This document shows, piece by piece, positions 32,715-41,378 of a DNA stretch of 64,000 nucleotides. The notes beneath the pieces are model-generated. The model had not been told where the DNA came from. It saw only the letters and a list, made by a program, of their open reading frames with translations, and did no database searches. The DNA lies in NCBI RefSeq assembly GCF_011308835.1, contig NZ_JAAOHY010000001.1, forward strand, positions 372,001 through 436,000, written 5' to 3'. The DNA comes from Paracoccus xiamenensis. GTDB lineage: Bacteria > Pseudomonadota > Alphaproteobacteria > Rhodobacterales > Rhodobacteraceae. How positions within the stretch are numbered: position 1 is the stretch's first letter; each line of letters starts with the position of its first letter. A program made the translations under genes and the position numbers.

Positions 32715-34901
32715 TCAGGCCGCCTTCTTCTGCCCACCGAAGCGGCCATAGAAGGTTTCACCCTTCGCGGCCATGTCGCGCAGCAGGGCCGGGGCCTTGA
32801 AACGCTCGCCATATTCGGCGGTCAGGTGGTCGCAGATCTCGACCGCGCGGGCGGCGCCCATCATGTCGAGCCAGCTGAACGGACCGCCCGACCAGGGCGC
32901 AAAACCCCAACCGAGGATCGCGCCGACATCGCCTTCGCGGATGTCTTCCAGCACGCCTTCTTCCAGCGCCCGGACGGCCTCCAGCACCTGCGCGAACATC
33001 AGGCGGTGCTGCACTTCGGTCAGTTCGGGCTGTTCGTCGGCCTCGGGGAACTTCGCCTCAAGCCCGTCCCAAAGCCCCTGACGCTTGCCCTTGTCGTCAT
33101 AGGCATAGAAGCCCGCGTTCGACTTGCGGCCCAGACGACCTTCGTCGGCCATCCAGAACAGCACCTCGTCCACGGCACCATCGGGATAGGCATCGCCCAT
33201 CGCGGCCTTGGTCGCCTTGGCGATCTTGACGCCCAGATCAATCGAGGTCTCGTCCACCAGTTGCAACGGACCCAGCGGCATCCCCATCATCTTGGCGGCG
33301 TTTTCGATCAGCGTGGGGTTCACGCCTTCGGCGGTCATCCGCATCCCTTCGTTCAGATAGGGGATGATGCAGCGGTTGGCGTAGAAGAAGCGCGCATCGT
33401 TCACCACGATGGGGGTCTTGCGGATCTGGCGCACGAAATCCAGCGCCTTGGCGACGGCGCGGGGGCCGGTCTGCTTGCCCTTGATGATTTCCACCAGCAG
33501 CATCTTGTCGACGGGGCTGAAGAAGTGGATGCCGATGAACTGTTCGGGACGCGAGGACGCCTTCGCCAGTTCGCTGATGGGCAGGGTCGAGGTGTTGGTC
33601 GCGAAGATCGCCGTATCCGGGATCACCGCTTCGGCCTTCTTCGTGACTTCGGCCTTGACGCCGGGGTCTTCGAACACCGCCTCGACAATCAGGTCGCAGC
33701 CTTCCAGCGCGGCGTAATCCGTGGTCGCGGTGATGCGGCCCAGAACTTCGGCCTTCTTCTCCTCGGTCACCTTCTTGCGGCTGATGCCCTTGTCCAGCAG
33801 CCCTTCCGAGTAGGCCTTGCCCTTGTCCGCCGATTCCTGCTTGGCGTCGATCAGCACCACCTCGATCCCGGCATTCGCGCTGACATAGGCGATGCCCGCA
33901 CCCATCATGCCGGCACCCAGAACCCCGACCTTCTTGACCTTTTCATCCGGCACATCGGGGCGGTTCGCGCCTTTTTCCAGCGCCTCCTTGTTGATGAACA
34001 GGCTGCGGATCATCGCACCCGACGACGGGTTCATCAGTACATTGGTGAACCAGCGGGCCTCGATCTTCAGCGCCTGATCGAACGGCACCTGCGCGCCTTC
34101 GTAGACCGCGCTCAGCAGCGCCTTGGCGGCGGGATAGACACCGAGCGTCTTGCCATGGACCATCGCACTCGCACCCACAAAGGTCATGAAACCGGCGGGA
34201 TGATAGGGCTCGCCACCGGGCATCTTGTAGCCCTTGGCGTCCCACGGCTTGACGATGTCGGCGTCCTTGGCGTTCAACACCCATTCGCGGGCGGCGGCGA
34301 CCGGATCCTCGACCACCTCGTCAATGATGCCGGCGGCCTTGGCCTTTTTCGGATCGTTCAGCTTGCCTTCCAGCAGCAGCGGAGCAGCCGCCATCGCGCC
34401 CAGCTTGCGCACCAGCCGCGTCGTTCCGCCCGCGCCGGGGAAAATGCCGACCATGATTTCCGGCAGGCCGATCTTGGCCTTGGGGTTTTCGGCGGCAAAG
34501 ATGCGATGCGTGGACAAGGGCAGTTCCAGCCCGATGCCAAGCGCGGTGCCGGGCAGGGCCGCCGCAATCGGCTTGCCGCCCTTCAGGGTCTTGGGGTCCA
34601 TGCCAGCACGTTCGATCTTGCGCAGCATGGTGTGCAACTGCATCACCAGCCCGAAGATCGCCTCGGCCCCGCCGGCTTCCTTCATGCCGCCCAGCACGTT
34701 CAGGTCCATGCCGGCGGCAAAATCGGGCTTGCCGCTGGTGATGACGATGCCTTTGACGGCGTCATCGGCAAGCGCGTCGTCGATCAGCCCGTCCAGCTCT
34801 CGGATGCCGTTTTCCGACAGCACGTTCATGGACTTGTTCGGCACGTCCCAGGTGATGATGGCGACGCCGTCGGCGTCTTTCTTCATGGTGAAATCGGTCA
34901 T
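32715..34901 (-). CDS. FadB/FadJ-type 3-hydroxyacyl-CoA dehydrogenase/enoyl-CoA hydratase
   Basis: A bifunctional beta-oxidation enzyme of 728 residues. The N-terminal hydratase (about residues 1-190) keeps glutamates in GLELPL and IGLPEIMVGIFPGAGG. A linker of about 100 residues leads to the NAD-binding motif VGVLGAGMMGAGIAYVSANA near 318, the hydroxyacyl-CoA dehydrogenase domain (FIGIHFFSPVDKMLLVEII) and its C-terminal repeats. ATG 34901 follows GGGAGGCACCGG. It lies 14 nt after the thiolase gene, making the usual hydratase/dehydrogenase plus thiolase pair. It is the last gene of the beta-oxidation block and is followed by a terminator. Confidence 0.95.
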   Translation of the reverse strand: MTDFTMKKDADGVAIITWDVPNKSMNVLSENGIRELDGLIDDALADDAVKGIVITSGKPDFAAGMDLNVLGGMKEAGGAEAIFGLVMQLHTMLRKIERAGMDPKTLKGGKPIAAALPGTALGIGLELPLSTHRIFAAENPKAKIGLPEIMVGIFPGAGGTTRLVRKLGAMAAAPLLLEGKLNDPKKAKAAGIIDEVVEDPVAAAREWVLNAKDADIVKPWDAKGYKMPGGEPYHPAGFMTFVGASAMVHGKTLGVYPAAKALLSAVYEGAQVPFDQALKIEARWFTNVLMNPSSGAMIRSLFINKEALEKGANRPDVPDEKVKKVGVLGAGMMGAGIAYVSANAGIEVVLIDAKQESADKGKAYSEGLLDKGISRKKVTEEKKAEVLGRITATTDYAALEGCDLIVEAVFEDPGVKAEVTKKAEAVIPDTAIFATNTSTLPISELAKASSRPEQFIGIHFFSPVDKMLLVEIIKGKQTGPRAVAKALDFVRQIRKTPIVVNDARFFYANRCIIPYLNEGMRMTAEGVNPTLIENAAKMMGMPLGPLQLVDETSIDLGVKIAKATKAAMGDAYPDGAVDEVLFWMADEGRLGRKSNAGFYAYDDKGKRQGLWDGLEAKFPEADEQPELTEVQHRLMFAQVLEAVRALEEGVLEDIREGDVGAILGWGFAPWSGGPFSWLDMMGAARAVEICDHLTAEYGERFKAPALLRDMAAKGETFYGRFGGQKKAA

Positions 34902-34915
34902 ATCCGGTGCCTCCC

Positions 34916-36127
34916 TTACACGCGCTCGATGATGGTGGCCGCACCCATGCCGGATGCGATGCACAGCGTGGCGAGACCCACATTCAGGTCGCGACGCTCC
35001 AGCTCATCCAGCAGGGTGCCGATGATGATGGCGCCGGTGGCCCCCAGCGGGTGACCCAAAGCGATGGAGCCGCCATTGACGTTGACCAGAGCCGGATCGA
35101 CCTGGAAGGCCTGCATGAAGCGCAGCACGACCGATGCAAAGGCCTCGTTCACCTCGAACAGGTCGATATCCTTGATGGACATGCCGCTGTCGGCGAGGAT
35201 CTTTTCGGTCACCGGAACCGGGCCGGTCAGCATGATCGTCGGATCGGTGCCGATCTTGGCGGTCGCGCGGATGCGGGCGCGGGGCTTCAGGCCGAACTGT
35301 TCGCCGAATTCCTTGTTGCCGATCAAGACGCCCGCCGCACCGTCCACGATGCCCGACGAGTTGCCCGCGTGGTGGATGTGGTTGATGTGGTCCAGATGCG
35401 GATATTTCAGCATCGCCACCTTGTCGAAGCCGGGCATCACCTCGCCCATATCCTTGAAGCTGGCTTTCAGCTTGCTAAGGTCTTCGACCGTGGTGCCGGG
35501 GCGCATGTATTCGTCGCGGTCCAGAATGGTCAGGCCGTTCTGGTCCTTCACCGGCACGATGGACTTGGCGAAGCGGTTATCGGCCCAGGCTTCGGCGGCA
35601 CGGCGCTGCGATTCAACCGCCAGCGCGTCGGCCTCTTCGCGGCTGAAACCGTATTCGGTTGCGATAATATCGGCGCTGATGCCTTGCGGCACGAAATAGG
35701 TTTTGAAAGCTAGCGAGGGGTCCACGGCAATCGCGGCCCCGTCGCTGCCCATCGGCACGCGGCCCATCATCTCGACCCCGCCGGCGATATAGGCATTGCC
35801 CGCACCACCCTTGACCTGATTGGCGGCCAGGTTCACGGCCTCCATGCCCGATGCACAGAAGCGGTTGATCGCAAGGCCGGGGATGGATTCGTCCAGATCC
35901 GACGCCAGCACAGCGGAACGAGCCAGACAGCCGCCCTGTTCCTTGACCTGCGTGACATTGCCCAGAATGACATCCTCGACCGCGTGGCCTTCAAGGTTGT
36001 TGCGGTCCTTCAGCGCGTTCAGGATACCCGCAGACAGCGCCAGCGAGGTGACTTCGTGCAGGCTGCCATCGGGGCGGCCCTTGCCGCGCGGGGTGCGCAC
36101 GGCGTCATAGATATAGGCGTCAGACAT
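34916..36127 (-). CDS. Acetyl-CoA C-acyltransferase (FadA-type thiolase)
   Basis: Cleaves 3-ketoacyl-CoA to acetyl-CoA and a shortened acyl-CoA. The 403-residue protein has the nucleophilic cysteine at residue 91 (NRFCASGMEAVN), the GGSIALGHPLGATGA segment near 350 with the active-site histidine, and a C-terminal second cysteine in LCIASGMGAAT. As partner of the adjacent FadB-type protein it most likely serves fatty-acid beta-oxidation rather than acetoacetyl-CoA synthesis. ATG 36127 follows AGGAGGAACC. The GST gene ends 11 nt upstream. Confidence 0.95.
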   Translation of the reverse strand: MSDAYIYDAVRTPRGKGRPDGSLHEVTSLALSAGILNALKDRNNLEGHAVEDVILGNVTQVKEQGGCLARSAVLASDLDESIPGLAINRFCASGMEAVNLAANQVKGGAGNAYIAGGVEMMGRVPMGSDGAAIAVDPSLAFKTYFVPQGISADIIATEYGFSREEADALAVESQRRAAEAWADNRFAKSIVPVKDQNGLTILDRDEYMRPGTTVEDLSKLKASFKDMGEVMPGFDKVAMLKYPHLDHINHIHHAGNSSGIVDGAAGVLIGNKEFGEQFGLKPRARIRATAKIGTDPTIMLTGPVPVTEKILADSGMSIKDIDLFEVNEAFASVVLRFMQAFQVDPALVNVNGGSIALGHPLGATGAIIIGTLLDELERRDLNVGLATLCIASGMGAATIIERV

Positions 36128-36138
36128 GGTTCCTCCTG

Positions 36139-36765
36139 TCAGGCCCGGTCGGCAGGGCTGCCGGGCATCAGATCGTATGGGTGTTTCCAGCCGGGCAGGG
36201 CGGCGATGCCGTCAAGCCAGCGGTCGATATTGGGCCAATCGGCACGATCGAAGCCGAAGGGTTCCGGGTAAAAAAGGTATCCGCAGCAGGCCGCGTCGGC
36301 GATGGTGAACGTGTCGTCAGCCACCCAGTTACGTCCCGTCAGATGGGTGTCGAGAATCTTGTAGGTCGATTTCAACCGTGCCTTCAGAAAGTCGAGCGCG
36401 GCTTGCGGGCGCTTGTCGCCGGGGATGAAGTTCTGCAGGAAGCGCGCGGGGCCGACCTGTCCCGACAGCTTGTGATTGTCGAACATGACCCAGCGCAGCA
36501 CTTCGTTGCGGTCGCGGCCAAGAAACTTCCTGGTCTTTTCCGCGATATGCAGCTGAATCACCGCCGACTGGGTCAGCGTCAGATCGCCCTCGCGGAAGAC
36601 CGGAACCTCGCCCATTTCGTTGATTTCACGAAATTCGGGGCTGCGGGTCTCGCCGTTGAAGAAGTCCACGTAGACGGGCTGCCAGTCATAGCCGGCCAGT
36701 TCCATGGTCAGCGCCGCCTTATAGGCATTGCCGGATTCGCCAAAGCAGTAGAGTTGCGCGGTCAT
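36139..36765 (-). CDS. Glutathione S-transferase family protein
   Basis: A 208-residue protein with an N-terminal thioredoxin-like half (QLYCFGESGNAYKAALTMELAGYDWQ; the FGESGNAYK part is the glutathione-site region) and an all-helical C-terminal half (DTHLTGRNWVADDTFTIADAACCGYLF). The EFREINEMGEVPVFREGDLTLTQSAVI segment carries the Val-Pro turn and Gln-Ser glutathione ligands. The reaction is unknown. It overlaps the stop of the upstream exported-protein gene by 4 nt and is embedded in the beta-oxidation block, so it may act on CoA- or lipid-derived electrophiles (inference). Confidence 0.9.
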   Translation of the reverse strand: MTAQLYCFGESGNAYKAALTMELAGYDWQPVYVDFFNGETRSPEFREINEMGEVPVFREGDLTLTQSAVIQLHIAEKTRKFLGRDRNEVLRWVMFDNHKLSGQVGPARFLQNFIPGDKRPQAALDFLKARLKSTYKILDTHLTGRNWVADDTFTIADAACCGYLFYPEPFGFDRADWPNIDRWLDGIAALPGWKHPYDLMPGSPADRA

Positions 36766-37307
36766 TGTTCCAGCACCTTCGTCGTTGCCACGGGCAGATC
36801 GACCTGACCCAACCAGGGGAAGGCATTGCGCAGCGAATCCTGCTGGGTTGCGCTGCCCGCGCGCACCACGCGCCAGGCCCCCTGATCCTGCAGGGCCAGC
36901 GTGGTGCTGTTTTCCTCGATCACCATGGGGGCCTCATCGTCGTTCAGCGTGACCTCCAGGACGTTTCGCGTCGGGATGATCGCGAAAAGCGTGCCATCGG
37001 GCAGCGCCTGCCAGACCATCTGCGTCGTATCGATGACGGATTCGCGGACGCTGGAAAGCTGTGCCATCTCGGTCATGCTTTCGGTCATCATCGCGTCGAA
37101 TTCCGCGCGCGTCATACCCTGCGCCTCGGCATTCTTGTCGAGCAGCGTCGGGGGCAGGAATTGCAGGCTGGCGGCGATATCGCCTGCAATTGTGATGCGC
37201 TCCAGTTCATTGGCCAGGCTGTTGACGGTGGCGATATCCTCGGCCGTCTGGGCCGTGGCGGGCAGGCCAGTTGCGAGGCAGGCGATCAAGGCGGCAGTCG
37301 TCTTCAC
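36762..37307 (-). CDS. Exported protein, paralogue of the next upstream lipoprotein
   Basis: 181 residues starting at GTG 37307 behind AAAGGAGAACA, with a signal peptide of about 20 residues (LIACLATGLPATAQ). No family is recognised. Comparison with the upstream gene shows the same order: a helix, a FLPPTLLDKNAEAQG-like block (YLPPRLAAVFAEKSG in the partner), a central beta region around FAIIPTRN, and a C-terminal LRNAFPWLGQVDLP (IRQAYPEFRRVALP). The two are diverged tandem duplicates. It overlaps the GST start by 4 nt, so it is translated with the beta-oxidation genes. Confidence 0.75.
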   Translation of the reverse strand: MKTTAALIACLATGLPATAQTAEDIATVNSLANELERITIAGDIAASLQFLPPTLLDKNAEAQGMTRAEFDAMMTESMTEMAQLSSVRESVIDTTQMVWQALPDGTLFAIIPTRNVLEVTLNDDEAPMVIEENSTTLALQDQGAWRVVRAGSATQQDSLRNAFPWLGQVDLPVATTKVLEQ

Positions 37308-37363
37308 ACTGTTCTCCTTTCCGGGGATGCGGGGGCTGTCCGGCGGACAAGCGGATGCGCCTG

Positions 37364-37954
37364 TCAAGGCGCAGCCGTCGACTGCATGGTTTGTGATGCC
37401 GGCAGGGCAACGCGGCGGAATTCGGGATAGGCCTGACGGATCTCGGCAATCGCCTCATCGTCGGTCAGCGCGGCGAGATACCATGTGCCGCCGTCCAGCA
37501 CGGCGAGTGTATTTCCCTGTTCGGTCAGCGACAGCCCGCCGGCGGTCGCGCGGGCGGCGGCGGGGATGACGGCGTAGGGCATGCCATTCCCGGCGGTTCC
37601 GACAAGCGCCTGCGAAAGATCATGTCCGCCGGCGATCCTGATCTCGGATCTGGTCCCCGCCACTCGCGCATCCATGTTGGCCTTGGCCTGCTGTGCCGAG
37701 ATGCCCGACTTCTCGGCGAAAACTGCGGCCAGACGCGGCGGGAGATAATCGATTGTCGCGCCCAGATTGCCGCGGCGCAGTTCGGCATCATAGGCGTTGA
37801 CGCGCGCTTTCAGCGATTGCTTTGCGGCGTCGTTCAACAGGCTTGTCGCAGCATAGCTTTCCGATGGCGGCACCGAGGTCGCGCAGGCACCAAGGCCCAG
37901 AACGGCTGTCAGCGCCACTGCGGCGAAGGTCAGGCGTGAACGTGAAAAGGTCAT
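37364..37954 (-). CDS. Lipoprotein, paralogue of the next downstream exported protein
   Basis: 196 residues from ATG 37954, preceded by AGGAGC. The signal sequence ends LGLGACATS, a lipobox, so the mature protein is probably membrane-attached. No known family is recognised. It shares its overall pattern (YLPPRLAAVF, MPYAVIP, LAVLDGGTWYLAAL, IRQAYPEFRRVALP) with the protein encoded 56 nt downstream. The acyl-CoA dehydrogenase gene lies upstream, across a hairpin. The pair might bind a hydrophobic ligand at the membrane, but this is guesswork from context. Confidence 0.72.
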   Translation of the reverse strand: MTFSRSRLTFAAVALTAVLGLGACATSVPPSESYAATSLLNDAAKQSLKARVNAYDAELRRGNLGATIDYLPPRLAAVFAEKSGISAQQAKANMDARVAGTRSEIRIAGGHDLSQALVGTAGNGMPYAVIPAAARATAGGLSLTEQGNTLAVLDGGTWYLAALTDDEAIAEIRQAYPEFRRVALPASQTMQSTAAP

Positions 37955-37974
37955 GCAAAGCTCCTGCTCGGTCA

Positions 37975-38005
37975 AATGGGCGCGGCTGATCCCGCCGCGC
38001 CCATT
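37975..38005 (-). terminator. Hairpin after the acyl-CoA dehydrogenase gene
   Basis: AATGGGCGCGG and CCGCGCCCATT form a perfect 11-bp stem with a 9-nt loop, directly after the stop at 38012. On the minus strand it is followed by TGACC rather than a T run, so it may be a partial terminator or an RNA-stabilising hairpin. Confidence 0.55.
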
Positions 38006-38011
38006 GAGGGG

Positions 38012-39787
38012 TCAGAACTGCTCGGCGTCCAGTGCCATGACGGGATCGGCACCGCTTTCGATGCGCGCCAGATGGGCCGCCGTCGCCGGAAGCTGGCGCT
38101 TCATGTAATAACGCCCGGTGGCCAGCTTGGTATTCAGGAAACTCGCGTCGCCATTACCGGCATCCAGCGATTTCTGCGCGGCGACAGCCATCTGCGCCCA
38201 CATGAAGCCCAGAACGGTGTGACCGAACAGGTGCATGAAGTCGTAAGACCCGGCAAGCGCGTGGTTCGGGTTCTTCATGCCGTTCTGCATGAAGAACATC
38301 GCCGCCGCCTGCAGATCCTTCGACGCCGCTTTCAGCGGGTCGAGGAAATCGGCCTTCAACGCCTCGTTGCCTTCGTTTTCCTTGATGAAGGATTTGACCG
38401 TCTCGAAGAAGGCCATGACCGGCTTGCCGCCATCTGCGGCCAGCTTGCGGCCGACCAGATCCAGCGCTTGCACGCCGTTCGCGCCTTCATAGATCATGGT
38501 GATGCGGGCATCGCGGACGAACTGGCTCATCCCGTGTTCTTCGATATAGCCGTGACCGCCATAGACCTGCTGCGCGTTGACGGCAGTGTCAAAGCCCTTG
38601 TCGGTCAGGAAGCCCTTGATGACCGGCGTCAGCAGCGAGATCAGCCCTTCGGCATCCGCCTGTCCGGCATGGGCGCGGTCGATCTGATGCGCGCCCCAGA
38701 AGGCCAGCATCCGCGCGCCTTCAAGGAAGCTTTTCTGATCCATCAGGTTGCGGCGGATATCGGGATGGACGATCAGCGGATCGGCCGGGCCTTGCGGGTT
38801 TTCTGCACCGGTGACAGCGCGGCCCTGCAGGCGGTCCTTGGCGTAGGCGACGGCGTTCTGATAGGCCGCCTCGCCGATGGCATAGCCCTGCAACCCGACG
38901 CCCAGACGGGCCTCGTTCATCATGGTGAACATGGCGCGCATGCCCTTGTGCAGGTCACCCAGCAACCAGCCCTTCGCGCCGTCATAGTTCATCACGCAGG
39001 TCGAATTGCCGTGGATGCCCATCTTTTCTTCGATATTGCCGACGCTGACCGCGTTGCGATCGCCAAGGCTGCCGTCTTCGTTCACCAGAAACTTCGGCAC
39101 GATGAACAGCGAGATGCCCTTGGTGCTTTCGCCGCCGCCCGGCGCCTTGGCCAGCACCAGATGGATGACGTTGTCGGCCATGTCGTGATCGCCGGCCGAG
39201 ATGAAGATCTTTTGACCGGTAATCAGATAGCTGCCGTCATCCTGCGGTTCGGCCTTGGTGCGCAGCATGCCCAGATCGGTGCCGGCATGCGGTTCCGTCA
39301 GGTTCATGGTGCCGGTCCAGTCGCAGCTGACCATCTTCGGCAGGTATTTCTGCTTCTGCTCATCCGTGCCATGGGCGTGAATGGCGGAATAGGCGCCGTG
39401 GGTCAGGCCCTGATACATGTTGAAGGCCATGTTCGCGGACACAAAGATCTCGCCCGTGGCCAGGCCCAGCAGATAGGGCATGCCCTGACCGCCATATTCG
39501 GGATCGCAATCCAGTGCCGTCCAGCCGCCCTCCTTCATCGCCTCGAAAGCGTCCTTGAAGCCCTTGGGCGTGCGCACCACGCCGTTTTCCAAAACGCAGC
39601 CTTCCTGATCGCCGACGGTGTTCAGGGGGGCCAGAACATCGCTCGCCAGCTTGCCTGCCGCATCCAACACGGCTTCGGTAAAGTCGCGGTCCAGCTCATC
39701 GTGGCCGGGCAGGCCCGAGGCCGAGACGTTCAAAACGTCATGAAGGATGAACTGCATATCGCGGACGGGTGCGTTATAGATGGGCAT
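38012..39787 (-). CDS. Acyl-CoA dehydrogenase (large, with C-terminal extension)
   Basis: FAD-dependent first enzyme of beta-oxidation. The 591-residue length and the opening [17 protein letters not shown] fit the long proteobacterial class that carries an extra C-terminal domain. Visible landmarks are [18 protein letters not shown] and [15 protein letters not shown] (flavin and substrate site), and [18 protein letters not shown] near residue 425, whose glutamate is the likely catalytic base. The C-terminal part ([20 protein letters not shown]) is typical of the class. It is headed by a MerR gene 51 nt upstream and forms the start of the beta-oxidation block. Confidence 0.93.
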   Translation of the reverse strand: MPIYNAPVRDMQFILHDVLNVSASGLPGHDELDRDFTEAVLDAAGKLASDVLAPLNTVGDQEGCVLENGVVRTPKGFKDAFEAMKEGGWTALDCDPEYGGQGMPYLLGLATGEIFVSANMAFNMYQGLTHGAYSAIHAHGTDEQKQKYLPKMVSCDWTGTMNLTEPHAGTDLGMLRTKAEPQDDGSYLITGQKIFISAGDHDMADNVIHLVLAKAPGGGESTKGISLFIVPKFLVNEDGSLGDRNAVSVGNIEEKMGIHGNSTCVMNYDGAKGWLLGDLHKGMRAMFTMMNEARLGVGLQGYAIGEAAYQNAVAYAKDRLQGRAVTGAENPQGPADPLIVHPDIRRNLMDQKSFLEGARMLAFWGAHQIDRAHAGQADAEGLISLLTPVIKGFLTDKGFDTAVNAQQVYGGHGYIEEHGMSQFVRDARITMIYEGANGVQALDLVGRKLAADGGKPVMAFFETVKSFIKENEGNEALKADFLDPLKAASKDLQAAAMFFMQNGMKNPNHALAGSYDFMHLFGHTVLGFMWAQMAVAAQKSLDAGNGDASFLNTKLATGRYYMKRQLPATAAHLARIESGADPVMALDAEQF

Positions 39788-39838
39788 GGTCGATCCTGTT
39801 GTGTGAATTGGGTTATTCTGCGGGTGTTCCGGTCGCGC

Positions 39839-40225
39839 TCAGCCGTGGCTGCGTTCGGCAAGCAGCTGTTCGACTTCACCGATCTGAACCGTCAGATCGG
39901 AAATTGCTGTCGTCAGTTCGTCGCGCTGCTGGATCATGTGGGCCAGCCGCTCATGGGCGGCCCCGATCGTGGCGGTCAGTTGGGTGACGTTGTTTTCGCG
40001 CGGGTCATAAAGTTCCAGCAATTGCCGGATGTCTTCCAGGCTGAAGCCAAAGCGCTTACCCTGAAGGATCAGCTTCAGCCGGGCGCGGTCGCGGCGGTCG
40101 TAAAGGCGATGCTGGCCCCGGCGCAGCGGCGACAGCAATTCGCGTGATTCATAGAAACGCAAGGTGCGCGGCGTCACGTCAAAGGCATCGCACATCTGGC
40201 GGATTGTCATCATTTCGTCGGTCAT
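39839..40225 (-). CDS. MerR-family regulator adjoining acyl-CoA dehydrogenase
   Basis: 128 residues from ATG 40225 behind AGGGGAGG. The helix-turn-helix reads MTIRQMCDAFDVTPRTLRFYESRELL, followed by FGFSLEDIRQLLELYD and a C-terminal coiled coil. There are no cysteines suited to metal sensing. It closely resembles the next regulator upstream (VTPRTLRxYE, RFGFSLExIRQxLExYD), a tandem paralogue. MerR proteins of this size next to acyl-CoA genes are known as LiuR-like regulators of branched-chain and fatty-acid degradation. A LiuR-like operator sits 65 nt upstream of the start. Confidence 0.87.
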   Translation of the reverse strand: MTDEMMTIRQMCDAFDVTPRTLRFYESRELLSPLRRGQHRLYDRRDRARLKLILQGKRFGFSLEDIRQLLELYDPRENNVTQLTATIGAAHERLAHMIQQRDELTTAISDLTVQIGEVEQLLAERSHG

Positions 40226-40289
40226 GCCGGCGCCTCCCCTCTTGCTGATGCGGGACGACCCGCAACCTCCGAAGAAAGGATGGCGCAAG

Positions 40290-40305
40290 TTGACGCGAAC
40301 GTAAA
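40290..40305. promoter_or_regulatory. Candidate LiuR-type operator
   Basis: TTGACGCGAACGTAAA differs at one position from TTGACGTNNACGTAAA, the LiuR (MerR family) site as I recall it. It overlaps a weak minus-strand -35 (TTTACG, 17 nt, CATCCT) for the merR gene starting at 40225, consistent with autoregulation. Confidence 0.5.
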
Positions 40306-40349
40306 CGAAAACGCTGCGTCACGACCGCCGAACGGTCGACGCGATTGCC

Positions 40350-40371
40350 GCGAAAGCCAGCAAAAGCTGGC
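40350..40371 (-). terminator. Terminator between the two merR genes
   Basis: GCCAGC, AAAA loop, GCTGGC at 40356-40371. On the minus strand it is followed by TTTCGC, a few bases after the stop of the upstream merR gene. It separates the two regulators into different units. Confidence 0.6.
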
Positions 40372-40374
40372 CTC

Positions 40375-40755
40375 TCAGTCCATGTTGCGCAGAATTTCTG
40401 AGGTTTCGTCGCGAAGCGTGCGCAGGTCCTTGATGGCGTTTTCGATATCGGCCTGCTGGGTGGCCAGCAGATCAAGCTGGCGATTGGCCATGTCGATCCA
40501 GACCTCGTACTGTTCGCGGTCGCCCTTCTTATCGTAGATTTCCAGCCATTGCCGTATCTCCTCCAGGCTGAAGCCGAAGCGGCGACCGCGCAGAATCAAT
40601 TTCATGCGAGCAACTTCGCGCGGGCCGTAAAAGCGCGAACGGCCGTCCTTCCGGGGCTGAAGCAGTTCGATATACTCGTAATAACGCAAGGTGCGCGGCG
40701 TAACGTCGAAACGGCCGCACATTTCTTTGAAGCTGAGTTCCTCTGAACCGGGCAT
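40375..40755 (-). CDS. MerR-family regulator, second tandem copy
   Basis: 126 residues: helix-turn-helix LSFKEMCGRFDVTPRTLRYYEYIELL, then RGRRFGFSLEEIRQWLEIYDKKGDREQ and a coiled-coil C-terminus ending LRNMD. Roughly half its residues match the regulator at 39839-40225 over the DNA-binding half. It has its own promoter and terminator and thus probably a separate input. A role in acyl-CoA degradation control is inferred from its neighbours. Confidence 0.87.
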   Translation of the reverse strand: MPGSEELSFKEMCGRFDVTPRTLRYYEYIELLQPRKDGRSRFYGPREVARMKLILRGRRFGFSLEEIRQWLEIYDKKGDREQYEVWIDMANRQLDLLATQQADIENAIKDLRTLRDETSEILRNMD

Positions 40756-40788
40756 GGCAGGTCCTGCAGGTAAGGGGAAGTTGCTGGC

Positions 40789-40817
40789 AGGCTAAACCGG
40801 ATGTCGTTCCCCCGCAA
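40789..40817 (-). promoter_or_regulatory. Predicted promoter of the upstream merR gene
   Basis: On the minus strand TTGCGG and TAGCCT are separated by 17 nt, with the -10 ending 33 nt before the ATG at 40755. Confidence 0.5.
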
Positions 40818-40936
40818 CCTGATGCACGTTATGCGGGCGCAGTTGTCGCAGACCCCGTCCGTCAACTTGCCGCGAGGGCGCACTTGCCGCGAAGCCGGCG
40901 CCAAGGGTATCACAAGGAAAACAAGGCTGCATCCAG

Positions 40937-41377
40937 ATGACGAGCAAAGACCAGATCGCCAACGAGACCCGCGACCGCATTGCGCGCCAATTCATCGAGG
41001 CCATACCCCATGCCCGCGCATTGGGCATGTCATTGGACGAGCTGGGCAGCGGCGAGGCAGAAATCTCGATGGGGTGGAACGAGGATTTCGTCGGCGACCC
41101 GCGCAGCGGCATCATTCATGGTGGCGTGATTTCGGCGTTGATGGATACCTGCTGCGGGGCGGCGGTGCTGAGCCATCCGACCGCGCCACGTTCGACGGCG
41201 ACCATCGACCTGCGTATCGACTATATGCGTGCAGCCGCGCCGGGGCAGCGCATCACCGCCCGCGCCACCTGCTATCACGTCACCCGCTCGGTCGCCTTCG
41301 TGCGCGCGCAGGCGACGGATGAGGACAGCGGGAACCCGGTTGCCACGGCCTCCGGCGCCTTCACGGTGGAGCGTTGA
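40937..41377 (+). CDS. PaaI-family hotdog thioesterase
   Basis: A 146-residue single hotdog domain. The sequence [26 protein letters not shown] near residues 53-78 carries the [10 protein letters not shown] helix motif typical of PaaI/YdiI acyl-CoA thioesterases, with the aspartate as the likely catalytic residue, and [17 protein letters not shown] follows. The substrate is unknown; the beta-oxidation genes across the divergent gap suggest acyl-CoA. ATG 40937 comes behind an ACAAGGAAAACAAGG ribosome-binding area. It is followed by a second PaaI-like gene one base after its stop. Confidence 0.9.
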   Translation: MTSKDQIANETRDRIARQFIEAIPHARALGMSLDELGSGEAEISMGWNEDFVGDPRSGIIHGGVISALMDTCCGAAVLSHPTAPRSTATIDLRIDYMRAAAPGQRITARATCYHVTRSVAFVRAQATDEDSGNPVATASGAFTVER

Positions 41378-41378
41378 G

